Shown: positions 1 to 9,530, counted from the first letter of the stretch. The stretch: 64,000 bases of DNA from Paenibacillus sp. Root52 (GCF_001426865.1 NZ_LMFO01000004.1:114522-178521), one strand, 5' to 3'. Numbers and translations: made by a program. The notes: generated by a model from the letters alone, not told the origin.

Positions 1-1249
1 TTATTCTAATAGATACCTGCAAACCTTCAAGAATATGTTTTATTGCAAGGGATGGATGCTTGCTCTGTTTGAAGTGGTATACAGCAAGATCACTGAGAAA
101 TTGAGCATATCCCTCTTCTATAATAGCTGGTTGGTATTCTCCAATCTCCGCCCTCTCACTGGAATTTGGAATGTAAGCCGCAAAACGTTCCAAGATATGG
201 TCTATATTCAAATCATATTGATTAGCTATTTGAACAATGTGACGTACCCCAACAAATATTTCATCTTCTCGTGATGTTATGTAATCAACGTACTCATCCA
301 TGATATGAACTTCACCCGACATCAAACGATACAGATAGGCATTGGCAACTGCCCAGTCAGCGAATTGTCCAACTATACGTTGTGCCTCTTCATCTTTTTC
401 GTGTACCCAGCTCTCCCCGTTAGCATATAAACGGGTAAATTCCAGAGCTCTGCTGTAGTCCCCACATTCTTCACTCGCAGTAGAACGAGCCAACAGACTA
501 TATAGAATATAGTAGTACAATGGTCGCTCCGTTCGTCGTCCCACTTCCTCCTTCCGTTTAGATCGTTGATTCAATTCATATTGAACTGTGGCAATACGAT
601 GCATATCCCTACCGAGGGAATCTACCTTCTCCCATTTGTGTACCATACCAAAAACATGCATGAGCTTCTTCATCGCATCAAGTTGATCCACTTCATCTAA
701 ACGATTCACATATAACTCGAATTGTGTTGCCGCAAGCAAATTTTGTTCCATGTCCGATCCCAATTCAATTTCAAACAATCTGTAATGACAACGAGCAAGT
801 CGCTCCGAATGCTGATACTTCTCAGCTTCACTTACAGTACGATATAAAATTCTAGCTGCTAGCCTTTTATGACTCTTAAACAATTCTTCTGCCATGTCAA
901 AAAGAATAGTGGTATAGGATAGGTCATCTATTAAACGATTCACGGCCTGTTCAATACAATCTAGTCGATCTAACTCGGCACAGCGAAAAATAAAAGGCCG
1001 AATCCGTCTAATCGAGACGGAGAATGCAAAACATTCTTCTATGTAATCATCAAAAAAATAGTCTTCAGGAAGTCTCATTCCAGATGTTATTCCGACAAGT
1101 TGGTTCATAGATATCGCTCTGTCTCCATGTAATATGCGGCTTAACGTACCCGAGTTGATACCCGACATCTCAGCAAATTGAGATAGATTCATGTTGTTTT
1201 TTTTCATATGCTGCATTAATTCCTGCCGAATAGAATTAGCAGTATCCAA
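1..1249 (-). CDS. HTH transcriptional regulator with long helical C-terminal domain (partial, RRNPP-like)
   Basis: An open frame of at least 416 codons runs off the left edge without a stop. I start it at a TTG at 1249 because a strong GGGAGGTG lies 7 bases upstream. Residues about 5-60 form a Cro/C1-type helix-turn-helix (LSQFAEMSGINSGTLSRILH). The rest is rich in paired helices of the kind seen in TPR-containing peptide-responsive regulators (Rgg, PlcR, AimR and similar). The fold assignment is inference from helix pattern and length; I see no diagnostic TPR motif by eye. A peptide gene for such a receptor would normally lie downstream, here outside the window. The gene lies downstream of a small secreted-peptide gene on the same strand but is separated from it by a terminator. 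It could equally be an orphan XRE regulator. Confidence 0.75.
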   Translation of the reverse strand, partial: MDTANSIRQELMQHMKKNNMNLSQFAEMSGINSGTLSRILHGDRAISMNQLVGITSGMRLPEDYFFDDYIEECFAFSVSIRRIRPFIFRCAELDRLDCIEQAVNRLIDDLSYTTILFDMAEELFKSHKRLAARILYRTVSEAEKYQHSERLARCHYRLFEIELGSDMEQNLLAATQFELYVNRLDEVDQLDAMKKLMHVFGMVHKWEKVDSLGRDMHRIATVQYELNQRSKRKEEVGRRTERPLYYYILYSLLARSTASEECGDYSRALEFTRLYANGESWVHEKDEEAQRIVGQFADWAVANAYLYRLMSGEVHIMDEYVDYITSREDEIFVGVRHIVQIANQYDLNIDHILERFAAYIPNSSERAEIGEYQPAIIEEGYAQFLSDLAVYHFKQSKHPSLAIKHILEGLQVSIRI

Positions 1250-1383
1250 AAGAAAACACCTCCCGGGCAACTAAAAAATCCAAAATTTAGTGTTTATAAC
1301 CTATATATAGATGATCATAAATAAAAATCAAACGAAGGTCAATAACATAAATTCAGATATCACTCTCACATCTCAATAAAACG

Positions 1384-1430
1384 CAAAAAAAAGCACATGC
1401 TCTCCCGACGATTTGTCGGCGCATGTGCTT
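1384..1430 (-). terminator. Rho-independent terminator after the small exported-peptide gene
   Basis: Read on the minus strand, GCACATGC pairs with GCATGTGC around an inner CCGAC/GTCGG stem and is followed by eight T. It lies 25 bases beyond the stop of the gene at 1455. Confidence 0.85.
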
Positions 1431-1454
1431 CCTGTCCATTCTTTTATACTCTCA

Positions 1455-1757
1455 TTATTCTATACCCTGTTCTACATCCGTATCAGGACATGTATACCCT
1501 GGTTCCGCAGTACATACAAGAATAGACTCCCCAGGCTCAAGCATACGTCCATTATACATAAACCTAAATGTCGTTTCAGGTGAGGTACCATATATATCCG
1601 GAACATCTTGCCCATCCCAATCATCTACGGACATTTGCTCCTCTGTAGCAACTTCATCCATATGAAAAACGTCGGCAATTATTGCGTTTGGATCAACACC
1701 TAAGCCACTAATGATCATACCGAGCAATACCAAGAAACTAATCAAAGACTGCTTCAA
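1455..1757 (-). CDS. Small exported protein, unknown function
   Basis: I do not recognise this family. With a TTG start at 1757 (GGGGTG six bases upstream) the product is 100 residues: a MKQSLIS basic-hydrophobic leader (residues 1-21), then an acidic segment with two cysteines near the C-terminus (VCTAEPGYTC). Other in-frame starts lie at 1766 (GTG), 1790 and 1802 (ATG), all downstream of the promoter at 1827-1855. The gene has its own promoter and terminator, which argues for a real transcription unit. It sits upstream of the HTH regulator, so it could be a secreted signal precursor or a small surface protein; neither is shown by the sequence. Confidence 0.6.
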   Translation of the reverse strand: MKQSLISFLVLLGMIISGLGVDPNAIIADVFHMDEVATEEQMSVDDWDGQDVPDIYGTSPETTFRFMYNGRMLEPGESILVCTAEPGYTCPDTDVEQGIE

Positions 1758-1826
1758 CCCTTTCACCCCAGTAATTCGTCCACCTCGCATATATGTACAC
1801 ATTCCAATCAATATCCATATTAAGTA

Positions 1827-1855
1827 ATTATATGGACATTACTACCACCGGTCAA
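1827..1855 (-). promoter_or_regulatory. Sigma-A type promoter for the small exported-peptide gene
   Basis: On the minus strand TTGACC (1850-1855) and TATAAT (1827-1832) are separated by exactly 17 bases. The predicted transcript starts near 1820, upstream of all candidate start codons. Confidence 0.7.
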
Positions 1856-2210
1856 CTCTCACATCTTCGTAAACATAAGACAACTATTAAGAAGCGAACT
1901 TAAAACTAGATTATATACTAAGCAAAATGCTTCTATTACTTCCCTTCAAGCCAAGGAAACAATTTACCCAATACAACACTTCCTTGCATTCAGCTAATAA
2001 CGAGAATCTTTCTGATTATTATGCGAAACTTTTTCCAGAAGAAATCGTCTATACTTTTAAGTTAAGAATTCCGAGTTCAAATGAGTCTTTAGCAATTGGA
2101 TATCTCTCGCAGTGCCCTGCTACACCCAATTCTTTAGCTCAATATCCATAGATTGCATAAAAACCCATTTACAATTTAATAGCAACCTTGACTACAATTA
2201 CTACAATTAC
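1856..2210. other. Intergenic, no gene supported
   Basis: AT-rich stretch. The only open frame (1927-2151, plus strand, 74 codons) has no Shine-Dalgarno sequence and is the only candidate on that strand here; I leave it uncalled. Confidence 0.5.
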
Positions 2211-2242
2211 AAAAAAAAGACTACAGCCTAGGCTGTAATCTT
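2211..2242 (-). terminator. Rho-independent terminator
   Basis: Minus-strand stem GATTACAGCC/GGCTGTAGTC followed by eight T, about 47 bases beyond the stop at 2289. Confidence 0.85.
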
Positions 2243-2288
2243 TTCTGCGGATCTATACACACCTGATTACTTCAGGTCACAACATTGT

Positions 2289-2669
2289 TCACAGCTTAGG
2301 TTCACGTAGGTCAATTAAGCGAACGCCATGCTTCTCCGTCTGTAGAGCCCGTTCCATATCAGAGGGTACAGCAGACAGGTAAGATAGCTCCATGCCTTGC
2401 CTGAGCATTATCTTCTCAATAATGCGAACCGTCTCCGATTCCTTACGTTCAGCGACAACCGTCATCGTGAAGCTTTTTCCACGGTAGACCAATTCCCGGC
2501 AAAGTGCCCTTACAATACCTTCAATCCGATGTTCCTGATTAGAAGGAATGAGCAGAATCTGCTCGAAGCCTTCGGTTTCCGGACGGGATAGATGGCGCTG
2601 GTGTATCGCATGAACGGCCACTGCCGCCAGGAAGTATATGAGCAGAATCATAGTCAAATGAGCAACCAT
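2289..2669 (-). CDS. Small membrane-anchored protein of unknown function
   Basis: The 126-residue product has one hydrophobic segment at residues 3-21 (TMILLIYFLAAVAVHAI) followed by a soluble, mixed-charge domain with an alternating helix/strand pattern. I chose the ATG at 2669 because GAGGAGGTG lies 8 bases upstream; a longer frame to 2744 has no such signal. It lies downstream of degSU on the same strand, 375 bases from degU, and has its own terminator. I do not recognise the family. The predicted topology is a short membrane anchor with a cytoplasmic or extracellular domain of about 100 residues. Confidence 0.7.
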   Translation of the reverse strand: MVAHLTMILLIYFLAAVAVHAIHQRHLSRPETEGFEQILLIPSNQEHRIEGIVRALCRELVYRGKSFTMTVVAERKESETVRIIEKIMLRQGMELSYLSAVPSDMERALQTEKHGVRLIDLREPKL

Positions 2670-3044
2670 GGCAACTGCACCTCCTCGGAAGGTTATGCTC
2701 ACCCATGGCGAACATCCCTGTATACAGCAGTATATGCCGCACACTACGAAGGGTTACAATTGCATATGTGAAGACTCACATCGCTCATCTCGCGTATTCC
2801 AAGACACTTTCTTGAACAACCTCTTATCCCCGATCGACGCTGGAGACAAAAGACCGGCCAGGTCATTACTCATCCATGCTCAACGTTGAACAGATGTTCT
2901 TTGCACCTTTACTCTTTGCTCATTTGCAGTAATAAAGTCTATTAACCCGCGGACTAATCCAGTATTTGGAAGAGGCGCGAGTGAACAGTAATCTATAATC
3001 AACCATTTCATTCATCATACATAGGTGCTTTTCATTAATAAAGA
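2670..3044. other. Intergenic between degU and the small membrane-protein gene
   Basis: No gene seen. Around 2802-2823 there is a 13-base match (TTGAACAACCTCT) to the right end of the inverted-repeat element at 55385-55563, perhaps a solo remnant. I see no convincing terminator for degU. Confidence 0.4.
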
Positions 3045-3767
3045 TTAGAGCGTAACCCAACCATATTTGATCGAGTTGATAACAGCCTGTGTGCGGTCAT
3101 CCACTTCCATCTTCTGCAGAATGCTGCTGACATGGTTTTTAACGGTTTTTTCACTGATGAACAAGAATTCACCAATCATTTTATTGCTCTTACCTTCGGC
3201 CATCAAACGCAGTACTTCAGCCTCACGACGAGTCAATGGGTTATTATCGCCAGCGACAAACTTCACGCCTGCCTCTTTGGAAGTTCCCTCACTCATCGCA
3301 CCTGTTTCATTCAGATACGTCATACGACGCAATTGCATAATCAATTTCCCTGTTACTTTAGGGTGGATAAATGCATGTCCCTCATGAACAGAACGAATCG
3401 CATTAATTAGAGACTCTGCCTCCATATCCTTCAGCAGGTATCCATTAGCCCCTTTACGAAGCGTTTCAAATACATAACTCTCATCATCATGGATCGACAA
3501 AATAATAACTTTGACATCCGGGAACAGCTCACGCAATTTCTCTGTTGCTTCAACCCCGTTCTCGATTGGCATGTTGATGTCCATCAAGACGATGTCTGGT
3601 TTCTCCTGATTGCAGAATTCGAGCACTTGAATCCCATCGCCACATTCCCCGATGACCTCAATGTCGTCCTCCATATTCAAAATGCGTTTAAGCCCTTCAC
3701 GGAACAGCTGATGATCATCAGCCAAAAGAACTTTAATTGATGTTTTACCAGTATCACGGTTTTCCAT
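3045..3767 (-). CDS. degU: Response regulator DegU
   Basis: NarL/FixJ-family response regulator of 240 residues. The receiver domain (about 10-130) has the acidic pair D17-D18, phosphoacceptor D63 (IVLMDINMP) and the conserved Lys in YLLKD. A LuxR-type helix-turn-helix fills about 173-240 (PLTRREAEVLRLMAEGKSNK). In Bacillus, DegU controls degradative enzymes, motility, competence and biofilm genes after phosphorylation by DegS. Its ribosome binding site (AAAGGAG) lies inside the last codons of degS, with 4 bases between the genes, so the two are translationally coupled. Length and order match the known degS-degU pair. Confidence 0.95.
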   Translation of the reverse strand: MENRDTGKTSIKVLLADDHQLFREGLKRILNMEDDIEVIGECGDGIQVLEFCNQEKPDIVLMDINMPIENGVEATEKLRELFPDVKVIILSIHDDESYVFETLRKGANGYLLKDMEAESLINAIRSVHEGHAFIHPKVTGKLIMQLRRMTYLNETGAMSEGTSKEAGVKFVAGDNNPLTRREAEVLRLMAEGKSNKMIGEFLFISEKTVKNHVSSILQKMEVDDRTQAVINSIKYGWVTL

Positions 3768-3771
3768 CCTG

Positions 3772-4932
3772 CTACTCCTTTCCCTTATCCACGTTTGTCG
3801 GGATATGAATCACGATTTTGGTTCCTTGATTTTCGCCCGATTCGATCTCTATTCTTCCTTCTAACAGTTCAACCCGCTCTCTCATCCCAATCAGACCGAA
3901 GTGGGTATGATCCTTGCTTTTCTTCGCAAGAAGCTCCGGTTTGAATCCAAGCCCATTGTCCTGAACGACAATTTTGACGAGCTGAGCCTGGTATGTAATT
4001 TCCACTACAACATAAGTGGGATAAGCATGCTTGGCCGCATTGGACAGTCCCTCCTGCACGAGACGATAGATCGCAGCCTCCATAGCAGAAGATAAGCGGT
4101 GTTCCTTGCCTCTGGTTTCAAAAAGCGACCGGATTTTTGTTTTTACTTCAAAATCCTGCACGTACTTGCGAAGCGTTGGAATTAATCCCAGGTCATCCAG
4201 TGCCATTGGACGCAGATTGAAGATTACTTTTCTCATTTCTTCAAGACTGGAACGAACCTGGCCCTTCAAATCTACTATTTCGGCTTGGACCATCTTAAAA
4301 TCCTGCTTAATGAGCATTCTTTCTACAATTTCCGTCCTAAGCACTAGATTAGCAAGCATCTGCGCAGGCCCGTCATGAATCTCACGTGCAATACGTTTCC
4401 GCTCTTCTTCCTGGGCCAAAATTATTTTCAAACCAATCATTTGTCGATTTTTAGCATTTTCAATGATCCGGGTCACTTGACCCAATTCACCTGACAGGTA
4501 CTCGAGTACAACACCCATTTGCGAACCGATGGTCTCGGCACGCTCTACGGAAGCTTCCACATTTTTGGCACGCTTCTGCAGATCATCCCGACGGGCTTTG
4601 AGATACATTTCCTTCTCACGATAAATCATCAGATCCAGCTGCAACTGTGTCGCTTTCTCATACGCCTGCTTGATATCATGCTCGGAATAGCGGACGAAGT
4701 CACGACTCACCTCGGTAAGCCGAATCCGGGAGCGGCGGTAATTCAGCTCCAATTGATCTACTTTCTCGATCGTTTCCGCCGCCTCCTTCAGAACAGACTT
4801 CAGCTCTTCATTGAGGGTCTTGAGCTCGTCGCGCGTCGAGTCCATGATTTCGAACATTTGATATTTGCTGTTTTCCATGACTTGTATGGCGTTTTTTATG
4901 ACGCGGTCTATGGCATCGGCTTGTAAATCCAC
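3772..4932 (-). CDS. degS: Cytoplasmic sensor histidine kinase DegS
   Basis: The 386-residue product has an N-terminal coiled-coil sensor region (about 20-165) and no membrane segment. A HisKA_3 dimerisation/phosphoacceptor box follows, with H186 in REIHDGPAQ, the DegS/NarX-type signature. An ATPase domain with N-box (EGLSNAAKHA) and G-boxes (DNGLGF, GLIGMRERVE) closes it. It phosphorylates DegU. Translation starts at a GTG at 4932 preceded by GGAGTC. The large surface-protein gene upstream ends 47 bases before the start, so read-through from it is possible. Confidence 0.95.
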   Translation of the reverse strand: MDLQADAIDRVIKNAIQVMENSKYQMFEIMDSTRDELKTLNEELKSVLKEAAETIEKVDQLELNYRRSRIRLTEVSRDFVRYSEHDIKQAYEKATQLQLDLMIYREKEMYLKARRDDLQKRAKNVEASVERAETIGSQMGVVLEYLSGELGQVTRIIENAKNRQMIGLKIILAQEEERKRIAREIHDGPAQMLANLVLRTEIVERMLIKQDFKMVQAEIVDLKGQVRSSLEEMRKVIFNLRPMALDDLGLIPTLRKYVQDFEVKTKIRSLFETRGKEHRLSSAMEAAIYRLVQEGLSNAAKHAYPTYVVVEITYQAQLVKIVVQDNGLGFKPELLAKKSKDHTHFGLIGMRERVELLEGRIEIESGENQGTKIVIHIPTNVDKGKE

Positions 4933-4979
4933 GTTTGTTCGACTCCATTTCTATCGTTTCCGGTATATATCATACCATA

Positions 4980-7703
4980 TCACGATGAGATGGTAACGGT
5001 CTTCGTTTTCTGTTCCCATTTTACAGTCAATCCAAGTTGCTCAGAAACGAGACGAAGAGGGACTAAAGTCCTACCTCCTGATACATACGGAGCTACAGTT
5101 GCGCTCTGTCTTTTACCATTAATAATGAATTCTTTCTGACCAACCACCAGATCAATCAACTTTCCACCACGCAAAACGGTAATACGTTGATTTTTGCTAT
5201 CCCAGCTCGCCTGTCCACCAAATGCATCCAATACATGCTTAATTGGCACATACGTAGTTCCATTTTTCAATACAGGTGCTGCATCGATCGCTTTCTTCGT
5301 TCCGTTAACGGTCATCGACTTCTGTCCAAGCACTAGGGAAGCTGTACCTGTCGGCAGTCCAACCTCGCTTGATTTAGATGGCATTGTGAAGGCAATATTG
5401 TCAAAAGCAACCTTACCTGTCATCGCACGCTCGTCTTGACCTTCTTCCACATTAACCACGTACACTCGCTTCAGCTTCGCTGGATAAGCAATGTTCAGAC
5501 CGTTCAGATCAACATTCACTTTCTTCCAACCTGTCCAATCAATTGCCTTCGCAAGATCAGCGTAGACGGTTTTGCCATTCGCATCGGTGAACTCTGCACG
5601 GAGCCAGTTCAAGCTCTTATCACCCATCACATCTAGGGACATGGAGGTTGCCGCCGCAGATAATTCTCTACCAACTGTACCGTTTAGTTGTGCATAAGCA
5701 TACATTTTACCTGTTCCTGCGGTCATATCATAGCCCAGTTCAAGCACCTTGGAACCTGACTTCTCGCCTGTTCCACTTACAACGGTTGCTGAACCAGTCA
5801 CACCTGCTGCATTCGTAGTGAAGTTAATTGGATAATTCACGTTCTCAAAATTCTCCCACATCGTCTCACTCGCAGCAGCAGAGAGAACTACAACTGTGCT
5901 ATAGCCATCATAACGACCGATCGCATAACCTACCTGTGCCCCCGAATTGACCGAAGATACCGTCAACTGATCTCCTGCTACCTTACCTTTGAATCCAATA
6001 AATTCCCAAGTTAGTGAATCTGCTGGAACCGTAACGCTCTGTCCATCTTTCGTCTGTGCAGTAACCGGGATAGATATCGTTGATCCTGCTTTCAGAGAGC
6101 CAAGCCCTGATCCTGCCTTCAGGGAAGACAATTCGTTTCCACCAAGTACGGTAACTTTAATGGAAGAGGAAGCGCCGTTGCTTGATGCGGTCAACGTAGC
6201 CGACCCTGGCTTCACGCCTTTGATCACACCATTACTCACATTAACAATGCCATTGTTGCTCGACTTCCATGAGAAGTTAAGATCCCCTGTTGCGATAGGA
6301 TTGTAGTACGTGTCATAACCTTTGGACGTATACGTTCCCTGCTGACCAACTAGCAATGTTTTGCTACCGCTAATCGCGAAGCCTTTCAGTTTACCTTCTG
6401 GAGCCGTGGAGAATACTCCCAGTGTATTAACGACCTGGCGTTGCTCCGTACCATACTCTGTGTTGAAGGTAAGACCTGCAGACTGCTCTCCTAATGGACG
6501 GGTTACCATCGTGGTCGATCCACCGCCGTCCAGATTCATGCCTTTCCATACGCCGACACTGGTCATGAAGGATTGCAATTCGTTTAGCGACATACCGCTA
6601 CTGTTACTATTTTTCTCTGCAGCAATAATGTATACATAACGACCATCCTGGGAGTATCCCACCGCTGTTCTTGCACGAACACCACCGATACCGGATGAGG
6701 CAATATTACGTGAAAATGCTGCCGCTTTGCCCCCATTCACCAGAATGGTGTGTCCGCCAATCATCATATCCAGATTACTTGGATCAACGGTTTGCCCTGT
6801 CGTTTTGGCTTTTAACTTATAATCCGCCGTCAGTGGCTGACCGACAGACAGATGACTCATAATCCACGTTGCCGCCGTTCCATGAGCACGCAAAATGTAC
6901 CCATCTGCTGGTACCTTCATGTTCAGTGCTTTTTTATCGGATATTTGGGTGATCACACCATTCTGTACAAGCACCTCAGTTGGTGTGGTGGAAGGGTCAT
7001 TTGGACGTTTATCTGATATCCAGGCTGGTGTATAAATATACATAGAGTTCGCATGACTGTATTTCACCGCACCGGATTCAACTGTATAATCCTCTTTATT
7101 TATCCCACGCAAAGCGAAGGTTGAACCATCACTTGCCTTGACCGAGCCATCAAAAGAATATTCATCAATCATCGGCTTGCCATCTTTGGTTACCGTGAGA
7201 GCATACATGCCTGACAGTTCAGAAGGTGTAGAGATCAGAACGCCATCAGATACTTGTCCACCAATGGGCGCCAGCTCGCCTGATACGTTGAAATAATCGC
7301 CATTTACCGCGGCAACTGCTTCGTTTTCCTTCGCCATGCCACCTGTGCTCTGTTTCGTGTTCAGCGTACCGCCTTTACCTGTCATCACATCTAGCTTCAC
7401 ATACGGATTCTGTAGATCCACTTGGATAACGTCGGCCAGGACATTCACCTTAGAGCCTGAGCGTGTTGTTGTATATCTGTATTTCATTAGCTTCGCACCG
7501 GAAGTGAGAATCTCCTCACCCAGCTTCGTTGTATTTGTAGATGCCGCTGCAGCCACAGATTGCCATGAGGTTCCAGACAAGACTTGTTGTCCTACATCCA
7601 TAACCGGTGCAATCCAGATTACGCCTGCCAGCGTCACGATCATCCATTTCTTCGCCTTACTACCCTTAACGTCTACCAGCTGTTTCTCGCGTTTCCCCAG
7701 CAT
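4980..7703 (-). CDS. Exported phosphodiester glycosidase (NAGPA domain) with C-terminal stalk domain
   Basis: The 907-residue product has an export signal (about 17-55). A NAGPA-type domain (about 75-435) carries NGDYF (134-138), RARTAVG (343-349) and LDGGGSTTM (391-399), the hallmarks of N-acetylglucosamine-1-phosphodiester alpha-N-acetylglucosaminidase-like proteins. A Big_2-like Ig domain follows (about 440-520), then a jelly-roll-like segment and a duplicated copper-amine-oxidase-N-like stalk domain (about 790-907; TYVPIKHVLDAFG and TLVPLRLVSEQLG). NAGPA proteins act on phosphodiester-linked sugars of wall polymers or exopolysaccharides; the substrate here is not known. It lies directly upstream of degS on the same strand. 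Confidence 0.85.
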   Translation of the reverse strand: MLGKREKQLVDVKGSKAKKWMIVTLAGVIWIAPVMDVGQQVLSGTSWQSVAAAASTNTTKLGEEILTSGAKLMKYRYTTTRSGSKVNVLADVIQVDLQNPYVKLDVMTGKGGTLNTKQSTGGMAKENEAVAAVNGDYFNVSGELAPIGGQVSDGVLISTPSELSGMYALTVTKDGKPMIDEYSFDGSVKASDGSTFALRGINKEDYTVESGAVKYSHANSMYIYTPAWISDKRPNDPSTTPTEVLVQNGVITQISDKKALNMKVPADGYILRAHGTAATWIMSHLSVGQPLTADYKLKAKTTGQTVDPSNLDMMIGGHTILVNGGKAAAFSRNIASSGIGGVRARTAVGYSQDGRYVYIIAAEKNSNSSGMSLNELQSFMTSVGVWKGMNLDGGGSTTMVTRPLGEQSAGLTFNTEYGTEQRQVVNTLGVFSTAPEGKLKGFAISGSKTLLVGQQGTYTSKGYDTYYNPIATGDLNFSWKSSNNGIVNVSNGVIKGVKPGSATLTASSNGASSSIKVTVLGGNELSSLKAGSGLGSLKAGSTISIPVTAQTKDGQSVTVPADSLTWEFIGFKGKVAGDQLTVSSVNSGAQVGYAIGRYDGYSTVVVLSAAASETMWENFENVNYPINFTTNAAGVTGSATVVSGTGEKSGSKVLELGYDMTAGTGKMYAYAQLNGTVGRELSAAATSMSLDVMGDKSLNWLRAEFTDANGKTVYADLAKAIDWTGWKKVNVDLNGLNIAYPAKLKRVYVVNVEEGQDERAMTGKVAFDNIAFTMPSKSSEVGLPTGTASLVLGQKSMTVNGTKKAIDAAPVLKNGTTYVPIKHVLDAFGGQASWDSKNQRITVLRGGKLIDLVVGQKEFIINGKRQSATVAPYVSGGRTLVPLRLVSEQLGLTVKWEQKTKTVTISS

Positions 7704-7865
7704 GTTCGAAACGTCTCTCCCATCTTGTATATCAATCTTAGAGATTACACCTCTCTACCAAAATGCAGAAAAAGGCTAGATCTCTAGCATACTCTTCTAT
7801 TAATAGACTTCTATTTTAGGAAAAAGTTACGCCCATCACCAAGATTGAGGGTTATATTGGAATTC

Positions 7866-7902
7866 AAAAAAGCTGCCGCCTGTGAATTACAGACAGCAGC
7901 TT
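7866..7902 (-). terminator. Rho-independent terminator downstream of the decayed gene
   Basis: Minus-strand stem AAGCTGC/GCAGCTT with inner CTGT/ACAG, followed by six T. It lies about 160 bases beyond the stop of the broken frame at 8064. Confidence 0.75.
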
Positions 7903-8063
7903 CAACGAATTGCTTAGATTTCTTTTAGAATGTACTTTATAAAGGGTACAAATGAAAAATACATCTCTACCGTTAGCAAAGAAGGTTAAGCCTAAAATTA
8001 CCTAGATACATAATCTCTTATTTAGAATACTATTTTTCCTACTATATTCTAAACACCACAAAC

Positions 8064-8313
8064 CTATTCTCCATTTTCTAGGTTAGCATTGAAATTCTTA
8101 AGTGCCTCTAAATATTGATTGATATTTTGCATACCGAACGCTTCTTTGCTGGGATCCGCAACAGAGAGGATCTTTAACCAATGTATCCTTCTCGGCATAG
8201 CTTTTTATTGCATTCATAATGTTATCTAGAATAATTTCATTGACAGTAATATCAGGTTGGGAAGAAGAGATATAAGCTGATCCACATACTGAAATCCCCC
8301 CTTCAAGTAGACT
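8064..8313 (-). pseudogene. Decayed small gene, frameshifted at least twice
   Basis: An AAGGGGGG ribosome binding site precedes an ATG at about 8292, but that frame stops after 11 codons. The neighbouring frame reads sensibly (SQPDITVNEIILDNIMNAIK) until about 8178, where a single extra G moves coding to a third frame (DPSKEAFGMQNINQYLEALK) ending at a stop at 8064. Joined, the pieces would give a hydrophilic protein of about 80 residues. I do not recognise it. A terminator lies downstream. A sequencing error could explain one shift but hardly both. Confidence 0.5.
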
Positions 8314-8416
8314 CTAATGTGCTTTTTACACACTGTCGACTTAAAGGGGTATTATCAAGTTCATCTCATAAAATATTTCCTATCTCTAGATTAATCTTTA
8401 TAGTTGACCACTAAAC

Positions 8417-8905
8417 TTAAATTATCTGAATAGGACGCCCCCAAATATCCAAGTAAAAAGTAATCTCGGAACTTAAGTTTACTTTCCTCCAGTCCGATTT
8501 ATCTATTAAGAAGCTCTCTTTCCCAATTTCAGGTGATTCTACGGAGATATAAAAATTCTCATCTTCCTCAAATTTATTAGTTATTACTCCTGACAAAGGA
8601 TCTCTTGTTAGTTCATTATTTATTGAAACGATGTAGAGATGCTTCCCTCTATTTAGATATTGATACGTTATTGCATCACCTTCCTTTAAATCAACGCATG
8701 ATGGGCTTTCAAATCGTTCTGTTTGAGTACTCTCGATAGATTTTTGGGGATTATTGACGGTAACTTCACATATATTACCATTAAGTTCAACTGATTTTAC
8801 ATGCCTGCTGGTTTGCACAGGAATTGGATCTTTTGTGAAGAAGAAAATAACAATCATTGCCATAATAACTGATAAAAGCACTACTAAAAGCACTCCTTTT
8901 TTCAA
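8417..8905 (-). CDS. Single-pass membrane or exported protein, unknown
   Basis: The 162-residue product has an N-terminal hydrophobic segment (about 3-23, VLLVVLLSVIMAMIVIFFF) and then a beta-rich soluble domain with two cysteines (about 46 and 70). A TAAGAAGGAGGGAG stretch before the ATG at 8905 gives a strong ribosome binding site. It follows the 198-residue gene by 28 bases and is probably co-transcribed. The block is AT-rich compared with the flanking surface-protein genes. Acquired origin and a partnership with the upstream gene are inference; an immunity or chaperone role is only a guess. Confidence 0.65.
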   Translation of the reverse strand: MKKGVLLVVLLSVIMAMIVIFFFTKDPIPVQTSRHVKSVELNGNICEVTVNNPQKSIESTQTERFESPSCVDLKEGDAITYQYLNRGKHLYIVSINNELTRDPLSGVITNKFEEDENFYISVESPEIGKESFLIDKSDWRKVNLSSEITFYLDIWGRPIQII

Positions 8906-8933
8906 AAAAAAACTCCCTCCTTCTTATTTGACT

Positions 8934-9530
8934 TTAATAGTATGTTCTCCAACCTGTCCATGCAGTAGGTTTGCCCTCATAAGTAACAATTACTGACTGC
9001 ATAATATATCCTTTAGGGTTAGTCACATAAATCATTGTAGTAACTGTTCCTCTTTCAGAAACTTCGACATTGCCGAATAACGATGCTACTAAATATATTG
9101 CATCTCCAGTGGGTGTTTTCGTCTCTCTTGAAGCCAAACTCATGAGTTGCGAAGCAATTTTCCCCATAATCGCATCTGTTTTACCTTTTGTGTACGTTGT
9201 TTCATCATAGATGCAACCTGTGCAAAAATATTTAGAAGAATTTGCATAATAGACTATATTACTTTTTGGATTTACCATTACTTTCATATCTCTTGAAGTC
9301 TCATGTTGTAAAACAAATGTATTTAGTATAGGGTCACTTTGCTTTAAAAGTCCCTGCATACCTTTATTGCTGTTTCTTATCGCTTTTGCTTGATTTGCAG
9401 CTTGGTTTCGCTTGTTGTGTGCGTGAACCCACATTGATGAATTGTCTTTGGATCCTTTAAAAATCCCATCCCAGTAAACCCAATCTGCTTTTAAGGAATT
9501 TAACTTCCAGTTAATGTCGAAAACATCCAT
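8934..9530 (-). CDS. Unrecognised protein, possibly the 3' part of a larger gene
   Basis: The 198-residue frame starts at ATG 9530 but has no clear ribosome binding site; the frame is closed by a TGA five codons upstream. It has no signal peptide. A basic Asn-rich region (about 35-60) is followed by a CTGC motif (SSKYFCTGCIYDETTY) and a C-terminal beta-rich part ending in GKPTAWTGWRTYY. The abrupt start suggests a truncated gene, for example the C-terminal domain of a longer secreted protein. It is AT-rich and adjacent to a decayed gene, which points to an accessory cassette. I do not recognise a family. Confidence 0.6.
   Translation of the reverse strand: MDVFDINWKLNSLKADWVYWDGIFKGSKDNSSMWVHAHNKRNQAANQAKAIRNSNKGMQGLLKQSDPILNTFVLQHETSRDMKVMVNPKSNIVYYANSSKYFCTGCIYDETTYTKGKTDAIMGKIASQLMSLASRETKTPTGDAIYLVASLFGNVEVSERGTVTTMIYVTNPKGYIMQSVIVTYEGKPTAWTGWRTYY

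Noticed and set aside
1927..2151. 74-codon plus-strand ORF
   Set aside because: No ribosome binding site or recognisable features, and it is the only candidate on that strand in the region.
2539..2742. 67-codon minus-strand ORF in another frame of the small membrane-protein gene
   Set aside because: It overlaps the real 126-residue gene, which has the strong ribosome binding site.
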